This document shows, one piece after another, positions 1-8,646 of a DNA stretch of 64,000 nucleotides; within the stretch, counting starts at the first letter, position 1; each line of letters starts with the position of its first letter. The position numbers were made by a program, and so were the translations under genes. The stretch lies in assembly GCF_000009945.1 (NCBI RefSeq), contig NC_007899.1:744001-808000 (forward strand), written 5' to 3'. The notes under the pieces are model-generated. The model was not told the origin of the DNA. It worked only from the letters and a program-made list of their open reading frames with translations, and ran no database searches. The stretch comes from Chlamydia felis Fe/C-56. Lineage in GTDB: Bacteria > Chlamydiota > Chlamydiia > Chlamydiales > Chlamydiaceae.

Positions 1-188
1 TAGCCCGCCAAGTGGCTATGTACCTTGCCAAAACCTTAATTACAGACTCTTTAGTTGCTATAGGTTCTGCTTTTGGAAAAACGCATTCCACGGTACTTTA
101 TGCTTGCAAAACTATAGAACAAAAAATAGAAAAAGATGAAACTCTAACACGTCAAATTAGTTTGTGTAAAAACCACATTGTTGGGTAA
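1..188 (+). CDS. dnaA: DnaA chromosomal replication initiator, 3' end only (partial)
   Basis: The first 188 bases encode the last about 61 residues of DnaA, reading in frame from base 3 to a TAA at 186-188. The visible part is the C-terminal DNA-binding domain IV. It includes the DnaA-box recognition segment with the [10 protein letters not shown] motif, close to the family signature in which GRDHTTVLHA is typical. The start and the AAA+ domain lie upstream of the window. Chlamydiae carry two dnaA paralogues; the bactofilin and nqr neighbours match the locus usually labelled dnaA2. It would bind DnaA boxes at the origin and open DNA for replication. The following bactofilin gene starts 16 bases after the stop, so they are probably co-transcribed. 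Confidence 0.93.
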
Positions 189-204
189 TCTAGGAGAATT
201 TCTA

Positions 205-792
205 ATGTTCCGAAGAACTGGAAAAAGTCCCTTTGAAGATGTTCAGACATTATATGAAGAAGAAACACCGGCTCATTCAAATTATTCTTCTTACTCCCGA
301 TCTGACCGTTTAGATTCTCCTCCAAATCTTTTTGATTCTCCTAAACCTCCGGAAACGCGTCCTCTGTCTCCATATCCTATAAATGAAGAATCTCAAAAAT
401 GGGCTTCTTCATCTTCAGAAGTTGATTCTTTATTATCATTTTCTGAAGAACCAGAAACTACTCTAGGAGAGGGTGTCACATTTAAAGGTGAATTAGCATT
501 TGACCGTTTACTACGTATTGATGGCACCTTTGAAGGTATTTTAGTTTCTAACGGAAAAATCATTATAGGCCCTAAAGGTTGTGTAAAGGCTGATATACAG
601 CTTCAAGAAGCAATTATTGAAGGTGTTGTTGAAGGCAATATCACGGTAAGTGGAAAGCTAGAGCTGCGCGGCGAAGCCATGGTTAAAGGCGATATTCAAG
701 CCGGAACCTTGTGTGTTGACGAGGGTGTGCGACTTTTAGGTTATGTAGCTATTGTTGGGATTAGTGAAGAGTCTCGGAAAAAAGACTCATAA
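205..792 (+). CDS. Bactofilin (CT276-type cytoskeletal protein)
   Basis: A 195-residue protein. The first half is low complexity and rich in Ser, Pro and acidic residues. Residues from about 95 to 185 form a bactofilin (DUF583) beta-helix domain, recognisable from regularly spaced Gly/Val repeats such as FKGELAFDRLLRIDG and VEGNITVSGKLELRGEA. Bactofilins polymerise without nucleotide and act in cell shape; a chlamydial bactofilin has been linked to cell size. I chose ATG 205 because an AGGAG sits 8 bases upstream; an earlier TTG at 178 in the same frame overlaps dnaA and has no ribosome site. The 3' end overlaps the convergent ComF-like gene by 32 bases. The long disordered N-terminus is typical of the family. 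Confidence 0.9.
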   Translation: MFRRTGKSPFEDVQTLYEEETPAHSNYSSYSRSDRLDSPPNLFDSPKPPETRPLSPYPINEESQKWASSSSEVDSLLSFSEEPETTLGEGVTFKGELAFDRLLRIDGTFEGILVSNGKIIIGPKGCVKADIQLQEAIIEGVVEGNITVSGKLELRGEAMVKGDIQAGTLCVDEGVRLLGYVAIVGISEESRKKDS

Positions 793-1354
793 GAACTGCA
801 GGTTGTGGAGCATACCTCTCAATAATATCTTGCCAATCACGAGATAAGGGATAGTCTGACAAGATGCATATAGGCCCTGTATCTATATGGCTTTTCAATT
901 TGCGCAGCTGCCCTGTCAAAGGAAAAATCCCCTGGTAAACAATCCCTGTTTCCTTGGATAACTGTCTGGCAAAATCCCTGGGAAATTTCGATATGAAATA
1001 AAAAATCTTCTTAGGACGAATTTCATAAAGATCCCATTGTTTTCTTATCCCCCTAGTAAAAAATTTGATAGCCGGTAATTTCCCAAGACAAGCTTGAGAA
1101 TATAGGGAAAGAGATGCCCTAGAGGGAGTATAAAGGCAAAAAGATTTCCTAGAAAATGATGGAAGACAATGACTGCAAGTCTCTGTTTCTTCTATTCCTA
1201 AAGTATTAAAACAATGCGGGCAACGTCCTGTAAATTTCTCTAATTTTAAGGTTTCAGAGCAATCTCGACATAAAAATTCTCCGGGCTGTCGACAACTGTA
1301 ACAAAGCTTAGGGAAAAGCAAATTAAGAAAAAAACTCAAGAAACTCTGAATCAC
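761..1354 (-). CDS. ComF-like protein with double zinc ribbon and degenerate phosphoribosyltransferase domain
   Basis: A 197-residue protein with a ComF-family layout. After a short hydrophobic N-terminus there are two zinc ribbons made of eight cysteines: C18/C21 with C29/C32, and C45/C48 with C60/C63. The C-terminal half should be a phosphoribosyltransferase fold, but the canonical PRPP loop (VDDVxTTGxT type) is not visible. The corresponding stretch reads [13 protein letters not shown], and the protein stops soon after. ComF proteins assist uptake or handling of single-stranded DNA in competent bacteria. Here PRPP binding is probably lost, so the zinc domains may be the functional part. 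The gene points away from nqrB and converges with the bactofilin gene. Confidence 0.75.
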   Translation of the reverse strand: MIQSFLSFFLNLLFPKLCYSCRQPGEFLCRDCSETLKLEKFTGRCPHCFNTLGIEETETCSHCLPSFSRKSFCLYTPSRASLSLYSQACLGKLPAIKFFTRGIRKQWDLYEIRPKKIFYFISKFPRDFARQLSKETGIVYQGIFPLTGQLRKLKSHIDTGPICILSDYPLSRDWQDIIERYAPQPAVLMSLFSETLH

Positions 1355-1434
1355 GGAAAATTTTTATTCCTAAATTCCAAACAATTTGTTACGTTCTTAA
1401 ACGTGTAGGAGCTTCAACTTCCCTCTCAATAGCA

Positions 1435-2946
1435 ATGCTGAAACGATTTGTTAATTCCATCTGGGAAATTTGTCAAAAGGACAAATTTCAACGCTTTACT
1501 CCAGTTGCAGACGCTATCGATACGTTTTGCTACGAACCTATTCATAAATCTTCATCCCCTCCTTTCATTCGCGATGCTGTAGATGTCAAACGTTGGATGA
1601 TACTTGTTGTTGTTGCTCTATTCCCAGCAACGTTCTCAGCCATATGGAATTCGGGAGTGCAATCTCTGGTCTACGGTTCGGGAAATGCCCAGCTTATGGA
1701 GGCATTTTTACACATCTCGGGTTTTCGTAGTTACCTCTCTTTTATCTTCCATGACGTCGGCGTATTCTCCGTTCTTTGGGCAGGATATAAAATTTTTTTG
1801 CCCCTACTAATAATTAGCTATTCGGTAGGAGGTGCTTGTGAAGTCCTCTTTGCTGTTATTCGCAAACATAAAATTGCTGAAGGATTGCTTGTTACAGGAA
1901 TTCTCTATCCTCTAACTTTACCTCCAACCATTCCCTATTGGATGGCCGCATTAGGAATCGCTTTTGGCGTCGTCGTTAGTAAAGAGTTGTTTGGCGGTAC
2001 GGGAATGAATATTCTCAATCCAGCCCTATCGGGAAGGGCTTTTCTATTCTTCTCATTTCCTGCAAAGATGAGCGGGGACGTTTGGGTAGGAAGCAACCCG
2101 ATGAAAATTAAAGAAAGCCTTCTTGCCATGAATTCTACAGCAGGAAAATCAATTATAGATGGCTTTTCACAATCTACCTGCCTCCACACATTAAACTCTA
2201 CGCCTCCTTCTGTAAAAAGAGTCCATGTAGATGCTATAGCATCTAACATTTTACATATGACACATGTCCCTACACAAAATGTGATACAATCACAATTTTC
2301 AATATGGACAGAGTCTCATCCTGGATTAATGTTAGATAAACTCACTTTAGAACAACTGCAAAGCTTTGTAACCTCGCCTCTTAGTGAAGGTGGTCTCGGT
2401 TTACTCCCCACGCAATTTGATTCCGCATATGCGATTACTGATGTTATCTATGGAATTGGGAAATTTTCTTCAGGGAATTTATTCTGGGGAAACATTGTTG
2501 GCTCCCTAGGGGAAACTTCAACATTTGCCTGTTTGCTTGGTGCGATATTTCTCATTGTCACAGGCATTGCCTCGTGGAGAACAATGGTATCATTCGGTAT
2601 AGGAGCTTTCGTCACAGCATGGCTGTTTAAAATTGTCAGCATCCTTATTGTCGGAAAACATGGTGCTTGGGCTCCTGCAAGATTTTTCATTCCTGCCTAC
2701 CGACAGTTATTCCTTGGAGGTTTAGCCTTCGGTCTTGTATTCATGGCTACGGACCCCGTCTCATCGCCAACCATGAAATTAGCAAAATGGATTTATGGGT
2801 TGTTTATTGGCTTTATGACAATACTTATCCGACTAATAAATCCTGCATATCCCGAAGGAGTTATGCTAGCCATTCTTCTAGGGAATGTATTTGCTCCTCT
2901 TCTTGATTACTTTGCTGTAAGAAAGTATAGACGAAGGAGAATTTAA
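1435..2946 (+). CDS. nqrB: Na+-translocating NADH:quinone reductase subunit B
   Basis: A 503-residue polytopic membrane protein. It is the NqrB subunit of the six-subunit Na+-NQR complex, which moves electrons from NADH to quinone and pumps sodium out of the cell. Visible family marks are the [20 protein letters not shown] segment (residues about 183-203) and the FMN-attachment region [12 protein letters not shown]. That region aligns with DGYSGATAL in Vibrio NqrB, so the threonine that carries covalent FMN is kept. A large hydrophilic loop sits between residues about 205 and 315. It is the first gene of an nqrBCDE run (gaps of 3 bases, overlap of 14, gap of 4). nqrA and nqrF are absent here, as in other chlamydiae where they are unlinked. 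Confidence 0.96.
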   Translation: MLKRFVNSIWEICQKDKFQRFTPVADAIDTFCYEPIHKSSSPPFIRDAVDVKRWMILVVVALFPATFSAIWNSGVQSLVYGSGNAQLMEAFLHISGFRSYLSFIFHDVGVFSVLWAGYKIFLPLLIISYSVGGACEVLFAVIRKHKIAEGLLVTGILYPLTLPPTIPYWMAALGIAFGVVVSKELFGGTGMNILNPALSGRAFLFFSFPAKMSGDVWVGSNPMKIKESLLAMNSTAGKSIIDGFSQSTCLHTLNSTPPSVKRVHVDAIASNILHMTHVPTQNVIQSQFSIWTESHPGLMLDKLTLEQLQSFVTSPLSEGGLGLLPTQFDSAYAITDVIYGIGKFSSGNLFWGNIVGSLGETSTFACLLGAIFLIVTGIASWRTMVSFGIGAFVTAWLFKIVSILIVGKHGAWAPARFFIPAYRQLFLGGLAFGLVFMATDPVSSPTMKLAKWIYGLFIGFMTILIRLINPAYPEGVMLAILLGNVFAPLLDYFAVRKYRRRRI

Positions 2947-2949
2947 ACT

Positions 2950-3909
2950 ATGTCTTCAGGGAAATCGAAGCGCCATCTGAATCAAACCTGGTACGTTATC
3001 CTTTTCATCTTTGCGTTAAGTTTATTCTCTAGCGTTTTCCTTTCTACCATATACTATATTCTTGCTCCTTTCCAAGAACGAGCTGTTGTTTTTGATCGCG
3101 ACCAGCAAATGTTAACTGCAGCGCGAGTATTAGACTTTTCGGGTAAATTCCAAATCTATGAAAATGATGCTTGGCATCCTGCTACATACGATAAGAAATC
3201 CCATCTGCTTAAAATTACAGAGAAAGCACCTGTTGTCACAGGCTCTGTTTTAGACTCCTATACTCAAGGTTTTGTTCGCCCCCTACTTGCAAATAGACGC
3301 GGGGAGATGTTTTCTTTCAAAGAAAAAAATCTCAATGTTGCAGAGTTTATAGAAAAACATCAAAACGGCCATTTTTACCAACAGCCTCTACTTCTATTTT
3401 ACGTAATCTTAGAAAATACAGAAAAAGCCAGAGCTATGAGTGATGCAGAAGTCATTAAAAATCCTTCTGTAATTCGTGCTATTATTATTCCTATTTCAGG
3501 ATTTGGTTTATGGGGGCCTATTTATGGTTATCTCGCTGTGGAAAATAACGGTGATACGGTATTAGGAACAGCGTGGTATCAACAGGCAGAAACTCCAGGA
3601 TTAGGAGCAAATATCGCTAATCCACATTGGCAAAAGCAATTTTATGGGAAAAAGATCTTCTTGGAGGCTGCTTCAGGAACTACAGATTTCGCAACAACCC
3701 CTCTGGGACTTGAAGTAATTAAAGGATCGGTACAATCAGTATTTGGAACATCTCCGAAAGCACGGTCATCAATTGATGGTATTTCCGGAGCTACATTAAC
3801 ATGTAACGGCGTTACTGAAGCCTACGCTCTATCTCTGGCTCCTTATCGTAATTTGTTAATATCTTTCGCTCAGCTTAATAATCAGAGAGATCGTAATGGC
3901 AGACAATAA
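2950..3909 (+). CDS. nqrC: Na+-translocating NADH:quinone reductase subunit C
   Basis: A 319-residue protein with one N-terminal membrane segment (residues about 12-37) and a periplasmic FMN-binding domain. The covalent flavin site SGAT is visible in [11 protein letters not shown], with threonine 282 as the attachment residue. The segment [15 protein letters not shown] is the family's usual structural motif. It starts 3 bases after nqrB and overlaps nqrD by 14 bases, so translation is probably coupled. It carries electrons between NqrB and the NqrD/NqrE iron centre in current models of the complex. FMN transfer needs an ApbE flavin transferase, which is not encoded in this window. Confidence 0.96.
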   Translation: MSSGKSKRHLNQTWYVILFIFALSLFSSVFLSTIYYILAPFQERAVVFDRDQQMLTAARVLDFSGKFQIYENDAWHPATYDKKSHLLKITEKAPVVTGSVLDSYTQGFVRPLLANRRGEMFSFKEKNLNVAEFIEKHQNGHFYQQPLLLFYVILENTEKARAMSDAEVIKNPSVIRAIIIPISGFGLWGPIYGYLAVENNGDTVLGTAWYQQAETPGLGANIANPHWQKQFYGKKIFLEAASGTTDFATTPLGLEVIKGSVQSVFGTSPKARSSIDGISGATLTCNGVTEAYALSLAPYRNLLISFAQLNNQRDRNGRQ

Positions 3910-4537
3910 ACCCTATAAAAGTTATTTCCTTGATCCTCTTTGGAACAACAACCAACCCTTAATCGCTATTTTAGGGATTTGTTCTGCCCTGGCTGTAACA
4001 ACAACGGTAAAAACAGCGATTACCATGGGTCTAGCCGTAAGTTTTGTTACGGGATGCTCTTCATTCTTCGTATCCTTACTGCGAAAAATTACCCCCGATA
4101 GCGTACGTATGATTACGCAGCTAATTATCATTAGCTTATTTGTAATTGTAATTGATCAGTTCTTAAAAGCTTTTTTCTTTAACATTTCAAAAACACTTTC
4201 TGTGTTCGTTGGATTAATCATTACCAACTGTATCGTAATGGGAAGAGCAGAAAGTCTAGCTAGAAACGTCCCTCCCATTCCAGCATTTTTAGATGGCTTA
4301 GCCTCGGGATTAGGCTACGGTTGGGTTTTAGTTTTTGTCAGTATAATACGAGAATTCTTCGGTTTTGGAACTCTTCTTGGATTACAACTCATCCCAAAAT
4401 GTTTCTATGCTTCCGAAGCTCATCCTGATGGCTATGAAAACTTCGGCTTGATGGTTTTAGCTCCTTCAGCATTCTTCCTTTTAGGCATTATGATTTGGGT
4501 AGTAAATATTCTTAGATCTAAGAAGGCAAAAAGGTAG
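3896..4537 (+). CDS. nqrD: Na+-translocating NADH:quinone reductase subunit D
   Basis: A 213-residue integral membrane protein with about six hydrophobic helices, the usual NqrD/RnfE length. Motifs seen are [10 protein letters not shown], a conserved half of the NqrD/NqrE cysteine site, and the [15 protein letters not shown] segment. In the complex NqrD and NqrE pair in the membrane and hold an iron-sulfur or iron centre between their cysteines. The start ATG lies inside the last codons of nqrC and the stop is followed 4 bases later by nqrE. The tight spacing supports one polycistronic mRNA. Confidence 0.96.
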   Translation: MADNKPYKSYFLDPLWNNNQPLIAILGICSALAVTTTVKTAITMGLAVSFVTGCSSFFVSLLRKITPDSVRMITQLIIISLFVIVIDQFLKAFFFNISKTLSVFVGLIITNCIVMGRAESLARNVPPIPAFLDGLASGLGYGWVLVFVSIIREFFGFGTLLGLQLIPKCFYASEAHPDGYENFGLMVLAPSAFFLLGIMIWVVNILRSKKAKR

Positions 4538-4541
4538 CTCT

Positions 4542-5333
4542 ATGTGGTTAGGCGAATATACATGGCTAAATGTCTTTGGTATCTTTTTACAAGCAACCTT
4601 TATCCAAAATATCCTTTTATCTAATTTCCTTGGAATGTGTAGTTATCTTGCCTGTTCAGGCAGGGTCTCTACAGCTAACGGTCTAGGAATGTCCGTAGCA
4701 TTAGTTCTTACCATCACCGGCAGTATTAACTGGGCGGTGCATGCGTTTATTACAGGACCTAAAGCTCTCACTTGGCTATCTCCAGCATTAGCTAATGTAA
4801 ATTTAAACTTTCTTGAGCTTATCATCTTTATTGTTGTTATTGCAGCTTTCACGCAAATCCTCGAATTGCTTTTAGAGAAGATATCTAGGAATCTCTATCT
4901 TTCTTTGGGAATCTTCCTACCATTAATTGCTGTAAACTGCGCCATCTTAGGAGGGGTATTATTCGGAATCACCCGCAACTATCCATTTATTCCTATGATG
5001 ATATTTTCTTTAGGAGCCGGATGTGGGTGGTGGTTGGCTATTGTGTTATTTGCGACTATCAAAGAAAAGCTTGCCTATTCTGATATTCCTAAAAACCTTC
5101 AAGGAATGGGAATTTCCTTCATTACTACAGGGCTTATAGCAATGGCATTCATGAGTCTAACAGGTATTGATATTTCGAAGCCTTCGGTAACAACGTCGGG
5201 ATCTGATACAGAAATCTATGACATCTCTTCATCAGAAATAAAGGATTTCAAATCTGAGACAAAAATGAACACAGCGCCATCACAACACGCTACCAAGGTA
5301 AAAGCAATAAATAGGAAAAAGGGAAAAGCCTAG
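4542..5333 (+). CDS. nqrE: Na+-translocating NADH:quinone reductase subunit E with C-terminal tail
   Basis: A 263-residue membrane protein. Residues 1 to about 205 are a full NqrE/RnfA domain with motifs NILLSNFLGMCSYLACSG and VNCAILGGVLFG, which include the conserved cysteines that face those of NqrD. The Vibrio protein is about 198 residues. The remaining about 58 residues are a hydrophilic Ser/Thr/Lys-rich tail with no membrane segment and a very basic end (NRKKGKA). The tail is not part of the known pump mechanism. The gene is last in the nqr run and converges with a small membrane gene 4 bases away, leaving no room for a separate terminator. Confidence 0.95.
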   Translation: MWLGEYTWLNVFGIFLQATFIQNILLSNFLGMCSYLACSGRVSTANGLGMSVALVLTITGSINWAVHAFITGPKALTWLSPALANVNLNFLELIIFIVVIAAFTQILELLLEKISRNLYLSLGIFLPLIAVNCAILGGVLFGITRNYPFIPMMIFSLGAGCGWWLAIVLFATIKEKLAYSDIPKNLQGMGISFITTGLIAMAFMSLTGIDISKPSVTTSGSDTEIYDISSSEIKDFKSETKMNTAPSQHATKVKAINRKKGKA

Positions 5334-5337
5334 AAAA

Positions 5338-5664
5338 CTAAGAATGTTCGATAGTGTCTCTAGCAATTTGGGGGAACTGGCATAGCACATGTTTCACCAT
5401 AAACATAGCTATACATACCAAAGCACAACAAGCAAAGAAAATTGCGGTATATAATGCCGCAGGAGTAATTACTTGGGATTGAACTGTAAAGACTATCATA
5501 ACGAGTATCGCCAGAGCCGTCAGAAGTGCTGACAGTACCCTGCGGAAAGTTCGTAGTCCCTCAGATTCCTCCAAGGGCTCTTCGTGTAAACGATATAATA
5601 AAGTTATTGTGTTTGGAGTTTCTGGGGAGGGGCGTTGAAACCTTTGGATGTTATTCGTCATCAT
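5338..5664 (-). CDS. Small putative inclusion-type membrane protein (two hydrophobic segments)
   Basis: A 108-residue protein I cannot assign to a named family. It has a polar N-terminus of about 40 residues, then two hydrophobic stretches (about 45-65 and 70-92) separated by a very short turn, and a short polar tail. That bilobed hydrophobic layout is the hallmark used to predict chlamydial Inc proteins, which are secreted by type III secretion into the inclusion membrane. An AAAGGA ribosome site lies just before the double ATG at 5664/5661. It follows the next gene upstream (5683-5979) by 18 bases and is probably in one transcript with it. The two look like sister genes. Function is unknown. 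Confidence 0.65.
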   Translation of the reverse strand: MMTNNIQRFQRPSPETPNTITLLYRLHEEPLEESEGLRTFRRVLSALLTALAILVMIVFTVQSQVITPAALYTAIFFACCALVCIAMFMVKHVLCQFPQIARDTIEHS

Positions 5665-5682
5665 AAGTCATAATTCCTTTAT

Positions 5683-5979
5683 CTATTCTTGGATAGGCTC
5701 CCCTCTAGCGAGTAGCGTTTTTTCATAACGACGAAGAAGATGGTATTTCGCACACGAACAAATTAAGGCTAACAGAGTCATGGAAGCACTCATAATCCAT
5801 ATCATCAATTGAATAGCTATCAATGGCGTTCCAAAAAGTCCGTAACAGGAAAATCCTATAACAGCTAAAACTAACAATACCGTTACTACGGTTAACCCTT
5901 TAAGCTGTCTGGAAAGCTTTAATCGAGCACTTTCCATCTCTACGGGAGTAGACACAGTGCTAACCATTAACAAAGACAT
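5683..5979 (-). CDS. Small putative inclusion-type membrane protein (two hydrophobic segments)
   Basis: A 98-residue protein of unknown function. A polar N-terminus of about 28 residues is followed by two hydrophobic segments (about 30-50 and 53-75) with a short Gly-Pro-containing turn, then a basic tail (KYHLLRRYEKTLLARG). The layout matches the bilobed hydrophobic motif of Inc proteins and resembles the downstream 108-residue gene, suggesting an old duplication. The start is ATG 5979. Just upstream (5980-6104) lies AT-rich DNA with long A and T runs, a likely promoter region. Alternative view: a small inner-membrane protein unrelated to the inclusion. Confidence 0.62.
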   Translation of the reverse strand: MSLLMVSTVSTPVEMESARLKLSRQLKGLTVVTVLLVLAVIGFSCYGLFGTPLIAIQLMIWIMSASMTLLALICSCAKYHLLRRYEKTLLARGEPIQE

Positions 5980-6104
5980 AGTAAAATGGGTGTTTTTTAA
6001 ACTCTTCGGAAAAAAATTTTACTCCTTCAGAAAATAAAAAAAAACTCTTATCCAGATTCAAAAAATATATACAATGCAATATTTTTTTTAAAACAAGAAC
6101 CCAA

Positions 6105-6446
6105 CTACTCTTTAAGAGAAAGATTTTCGATATTTAATTTTTGATCAAGTTTAACGATGACAAACCACCCAGCCTCCTCAGGAGAGTGATTCAGAAGTTG
6201 AATATCCTCTTTGAGACTCTCATTAATCTCAATAATTTCCCCAGAAACCGGGCTTAAAACCTCAATAGCAGACTTTGAAGACTCTAGGATAACCAGGACC
6301 TCGCCCTCTTTGCAGAAACCTCCCACTTCAGGCAAGTCGATGTGAAGAATTTTCCCCAAATTCTTCCCCATTTTATCTGTCAGCCCGAGACGCACAACAT
6401 CACTGTGAATCGGCTGAATCCACACATGACAATCAGAATACCACAT
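6105..6446 (-). CDS. gcvH: Lipoyl-carrier protein, glycine cleavage H-like
   Basis: A 113-residue GcvH-type hybrid-motif lipoyl domain. The lipoylated lysine is K58 in ILESSKSAIEV, followed by LSPVSGEIIEIN, the normal GcvH continuation. In other bacteria this protein shuttles aminomethyl groups between GcvP and GcvT. Those enzymes are not in this window and, as known for chlamydiae, are absent from these genomes. The start ATG overlaps the stop of the upstream 691-residue gene by one base (TAATG), so translation is likely coupled. With a lipoate ligase gene two genes away, a role as a lipoyl relay for the 2-oxoacid dehydrogenases is plausible, but this is inference. Confidence 0.85.
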   Translation of the reverse strand: MWYSDCHVWIQPIHSDVVRLGLTDKMGKNLGKILHIDLPEVGGFCKEGEVLVILESSKSAIEVLSPVSGEIIEINESLKEDIQLLNHSPEEAGWFVIVKLDQKLNIENLSLKE

Positions 6447-8521
6447 TACCTGACTCCCTTATCAATAAAATGTTCTATATAGCTACCAAGGATCTCTTCA
6501 TTTAAATGCCCCTTAGCAAAGAACAATTTCTCCACACTCGCGGGGTCAATACATGTCTGATGTGATAAACACCTATAGAAAAATGGGCCTTCTTCAGAAT
6601 TAAATTCAATACCCGATAAGGTTCCCTCTTCCATAGAAGCTAGTACAGAATAAGGCTTAGGAATACTCCGATCCCCACGAGTAAATATTTTTATAGATTT
6701 TTCAAAATTCCAAGGTAGGGTTCCTGCTTGGTAAGTTCCTTCTCTATGCTCTTCCATGAGTGACCAAAGACGCTTTTGCCATAAATTAGCACTCTCCTCC
6801 TCTTGATAGCGAGATTTTAAAGCGGAAACAACCTTATCCATATGTGAGGAATTTCTATGCGAAGAAACTAGGGTTTTGGCAAGCCCCTTGCGCAATACTT
6901 CACGATAAGGAATAACCTCCTCAGCTTCAAAGCATGTATCAACAATAAAAGAATAGTAGTGCTCGCCATCCTGACTATAAGCTTCTAAGCTTTCGTTTTC
7001 CAATAGGAGCATAGCTAACTCATTCCCATCTAAAATCCCTTCTAAGATGCTATCTTTCCCAGAAGATAGGAAAACTTCATGACTTTCATGCTTACTTTGC
7101 GCTAATCCCTCTAGAATTCTTTCCGGATGTGCTCTAAGTATTTCTTTTCTCGTAAAGGAATGGATCTTTTCAATAAGAGAAGGTTTAAGGGATTGAAAAT
7201 CCTTGCTCGAATTACATGTTTCAATTTTCGGAAACTGCTGAAGTAGAACTTGGAAATTCTCGGGATTTTGTTGCCATTGATGTACCTCAACCATAGGAAC
7301 TTTAGTTTCTAAATCCCCGAGTTTTATACTCTTATAAGACACTAAAAATCTTCGTCCCACTAATCTTGGTTCCTTTGCTTTTATAGTTTTAATAGGTAAA
7401 ACAAATCGAGGAACATCAAGACAATTTTGTACGGGTACTCCTACAAGGCTAATATAAGTTTCAAAAGCTTCCAAATCGTCTTTACTTTTAAACTGATATT
7501 CCCGAGGAAGCTTGACCATTTCCACAGATGTAGAGTCTTTGCCCATAGAGAAGAACTCTTGCAAAGGACGGTAATCAAAAGTCACACTACCTTCCAAGTG
7601 CAAGAAGGCTCTCTTACATAAAAGAATCTCTCGGTACATATTGAAAAATTCAGGTTCACTTACTCCAAGAAAGTCGAAGTAAGAGGCAACGAATTCATCA
7701 AAACTTAAAGCTAGACCAGCATGTTTACTCAATTTAGTAAAAGCCTGCTGGGCTTTGTCTTGAAAATCTTGACGAGCTTCTTTTAAAGAAGGCATGGCTA
7801 TATTTTTTTTCTGCTCATTGACAAAGCGCAGCAGAGCTTCAACAGCGGCAGATACATAAGCTTCCCCAAACCAATCAGAGATATTCCTATAACCAAATAA
7901 ACGGAGGTCTTTTCCCTGAGCCAAAACCGCGTCCTGAGGAAGGTTAAACATCTGCCTGCGATATTCAAGCATTTGTTTAAGAATGTAATGAGGAAATTTT
8001 TTCTCTTCTAAAAATAATTGAACCCTAGCGACAAATCCTTCAGGAGATACGGGATTCTCTATTTCCTGCAAAGTAGTTAAAGCTTGGTATAAACGAGGGG
8101 CCGAAGATTTCCAGACTTCTTCAGAAGAAATAAATGGAGAGTCAAAGCGTCGATAAGGCTGATAACGCTTTTCTTTTTTAAAAGCAGGATAGTCTTGAGA
8201 ATATACTTTTAAAAACAGCTTTTCTCCAATTTTATTTGTTAAAAAGCGCTCTGTAAGCAACCCCTCGTTTAAAAAATTCCATTCCGTAGGGTTTCCTGTA
8301 AAAGGATAGGCTTCATTCACGAAGAATCTCTTAATAGCTAAGAATTCTCTCTCAGAATACCTTTTCCCCGGCACTGAAAAAACAACTTTATTAGCTCCTT
8401 TACGCGTTGCTTCTCCTGGATAGCGTCCCCAGCCTACACCTATTCCGGATATACATACCCCGACAATAACTAAACCCATGAATTTTTTCTGATGCTTATA
8501 AAAGAACGCTAGCAAAGCCAC
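6446..8521 (-). CDS. Membrane-anchored envelope protein, PpiD/SurA-like layout (CT283-type)
   Basis: A 691-residue protein. Residues about 14-32 form one N-terminal membrane anchor followed by a large hydrophilic domain. After the anchor the sequence passes into FSVPGKRYSEREF, in the place where PpiD and SurA chaperones have the 'vngxxIsxxeF' start of their N-domain. The rest is helical and rich in charged residues with no clear parvulin active site. I infer a periplasmic folding factor of PpiD type that has lost or highly diverged its isomerase domain; this is not proven by sequence. It is the first gene before gcvH on the minus strand (one-base overlap). A hairpin at 8596-8623 separates it from the phospholipase gene. 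Confidence 0.6.
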   Translation of the reverse strand: MALLAFFYKHQKKFMGLVIVGVCISGIGVGWGRYPGEATRKGANKVVFSVPGKRYSEREFLAIKRFFVNEAYPFTGNPTEWNFLNEGLLTERFLTNKIGEKLFLKVYSQDYPAFKKEKRYQPYRRFDSPFISSEEVWKSSAPRLYQALTTLQEIENPVSPEGFVARVQLFLEEKKFPHYILKQMLEYRRQMFNLPQDAVLAQGKDLRLFGYRNISDWFGEAYVSAAVEALLRFVNEQKKNIAMPSLKEARQDFQDKAQQAFTKLSKHAGLALSFDEFVASYFDFLGVSEPEFFNMYREILLCKRAFLHLEGSVTFDYRPLQEFFSMGKDSTSVEMVKLPREYQFKSKDDLEAFETYISLVGVPVQNCLDVPRFVLPIKTIKAKEPRLVGRRFLVSYKSIKLGDLETKVPMVEVHQWQQNPENFQVLLQQFPKIETCNSSKDFQSLKPSLIEKIHSFTRKEILRAHPERILEGLAQSKHESHEVFLSSGKDSILEGILDGNELAMLLLENESLEAYSQDGEHYYSFIVDTCFEAEEVIPYREVLRKGLAKTLVSSHRNSSHMDKVVSALKSRYQEEESANLWQKRLWSLMEEHREGTYQAGTLPWNFEKSIKIFTRGDRSIPKPYSVLASMEEGTLSGIEFNSEEGPFFYRCLSHQTCIDPASVEKLFFAKGHLNEEILGSYIEHFIDKGVR

Positions 8522-8595
8522 CCTCAGGAATAAACAATAAAAAGCTTAGTGTAAACTATTGATCGGAAAAAACCAAGAAGGATCCCCTGAGAAAC

Positions 8596-8623
8596 AGAAA
8601 AGAGAAGGTCTACTCTCTTTTCT
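8596..8623 (-). terminator. Perfect 10-bp hairpin between phospholipase D-like gene and CT283-type gene
   Basis: Bases 8596-8605 and 8614-8623 are exact reverse complements (AGAAAAGAGA and TCTCTTTTCT) around an 8-base loop. It sits 24 bases beyond the stop of the minus-strand phospholipase gene. The bases after the stem on that strand are only weakly T-rich, so it is a modest terminator or an RNA-stabilising hairpin. Confidence 0.5.
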
Positions 8624-8646
8624 CATAAAGAAGGTAACTTACCTAT

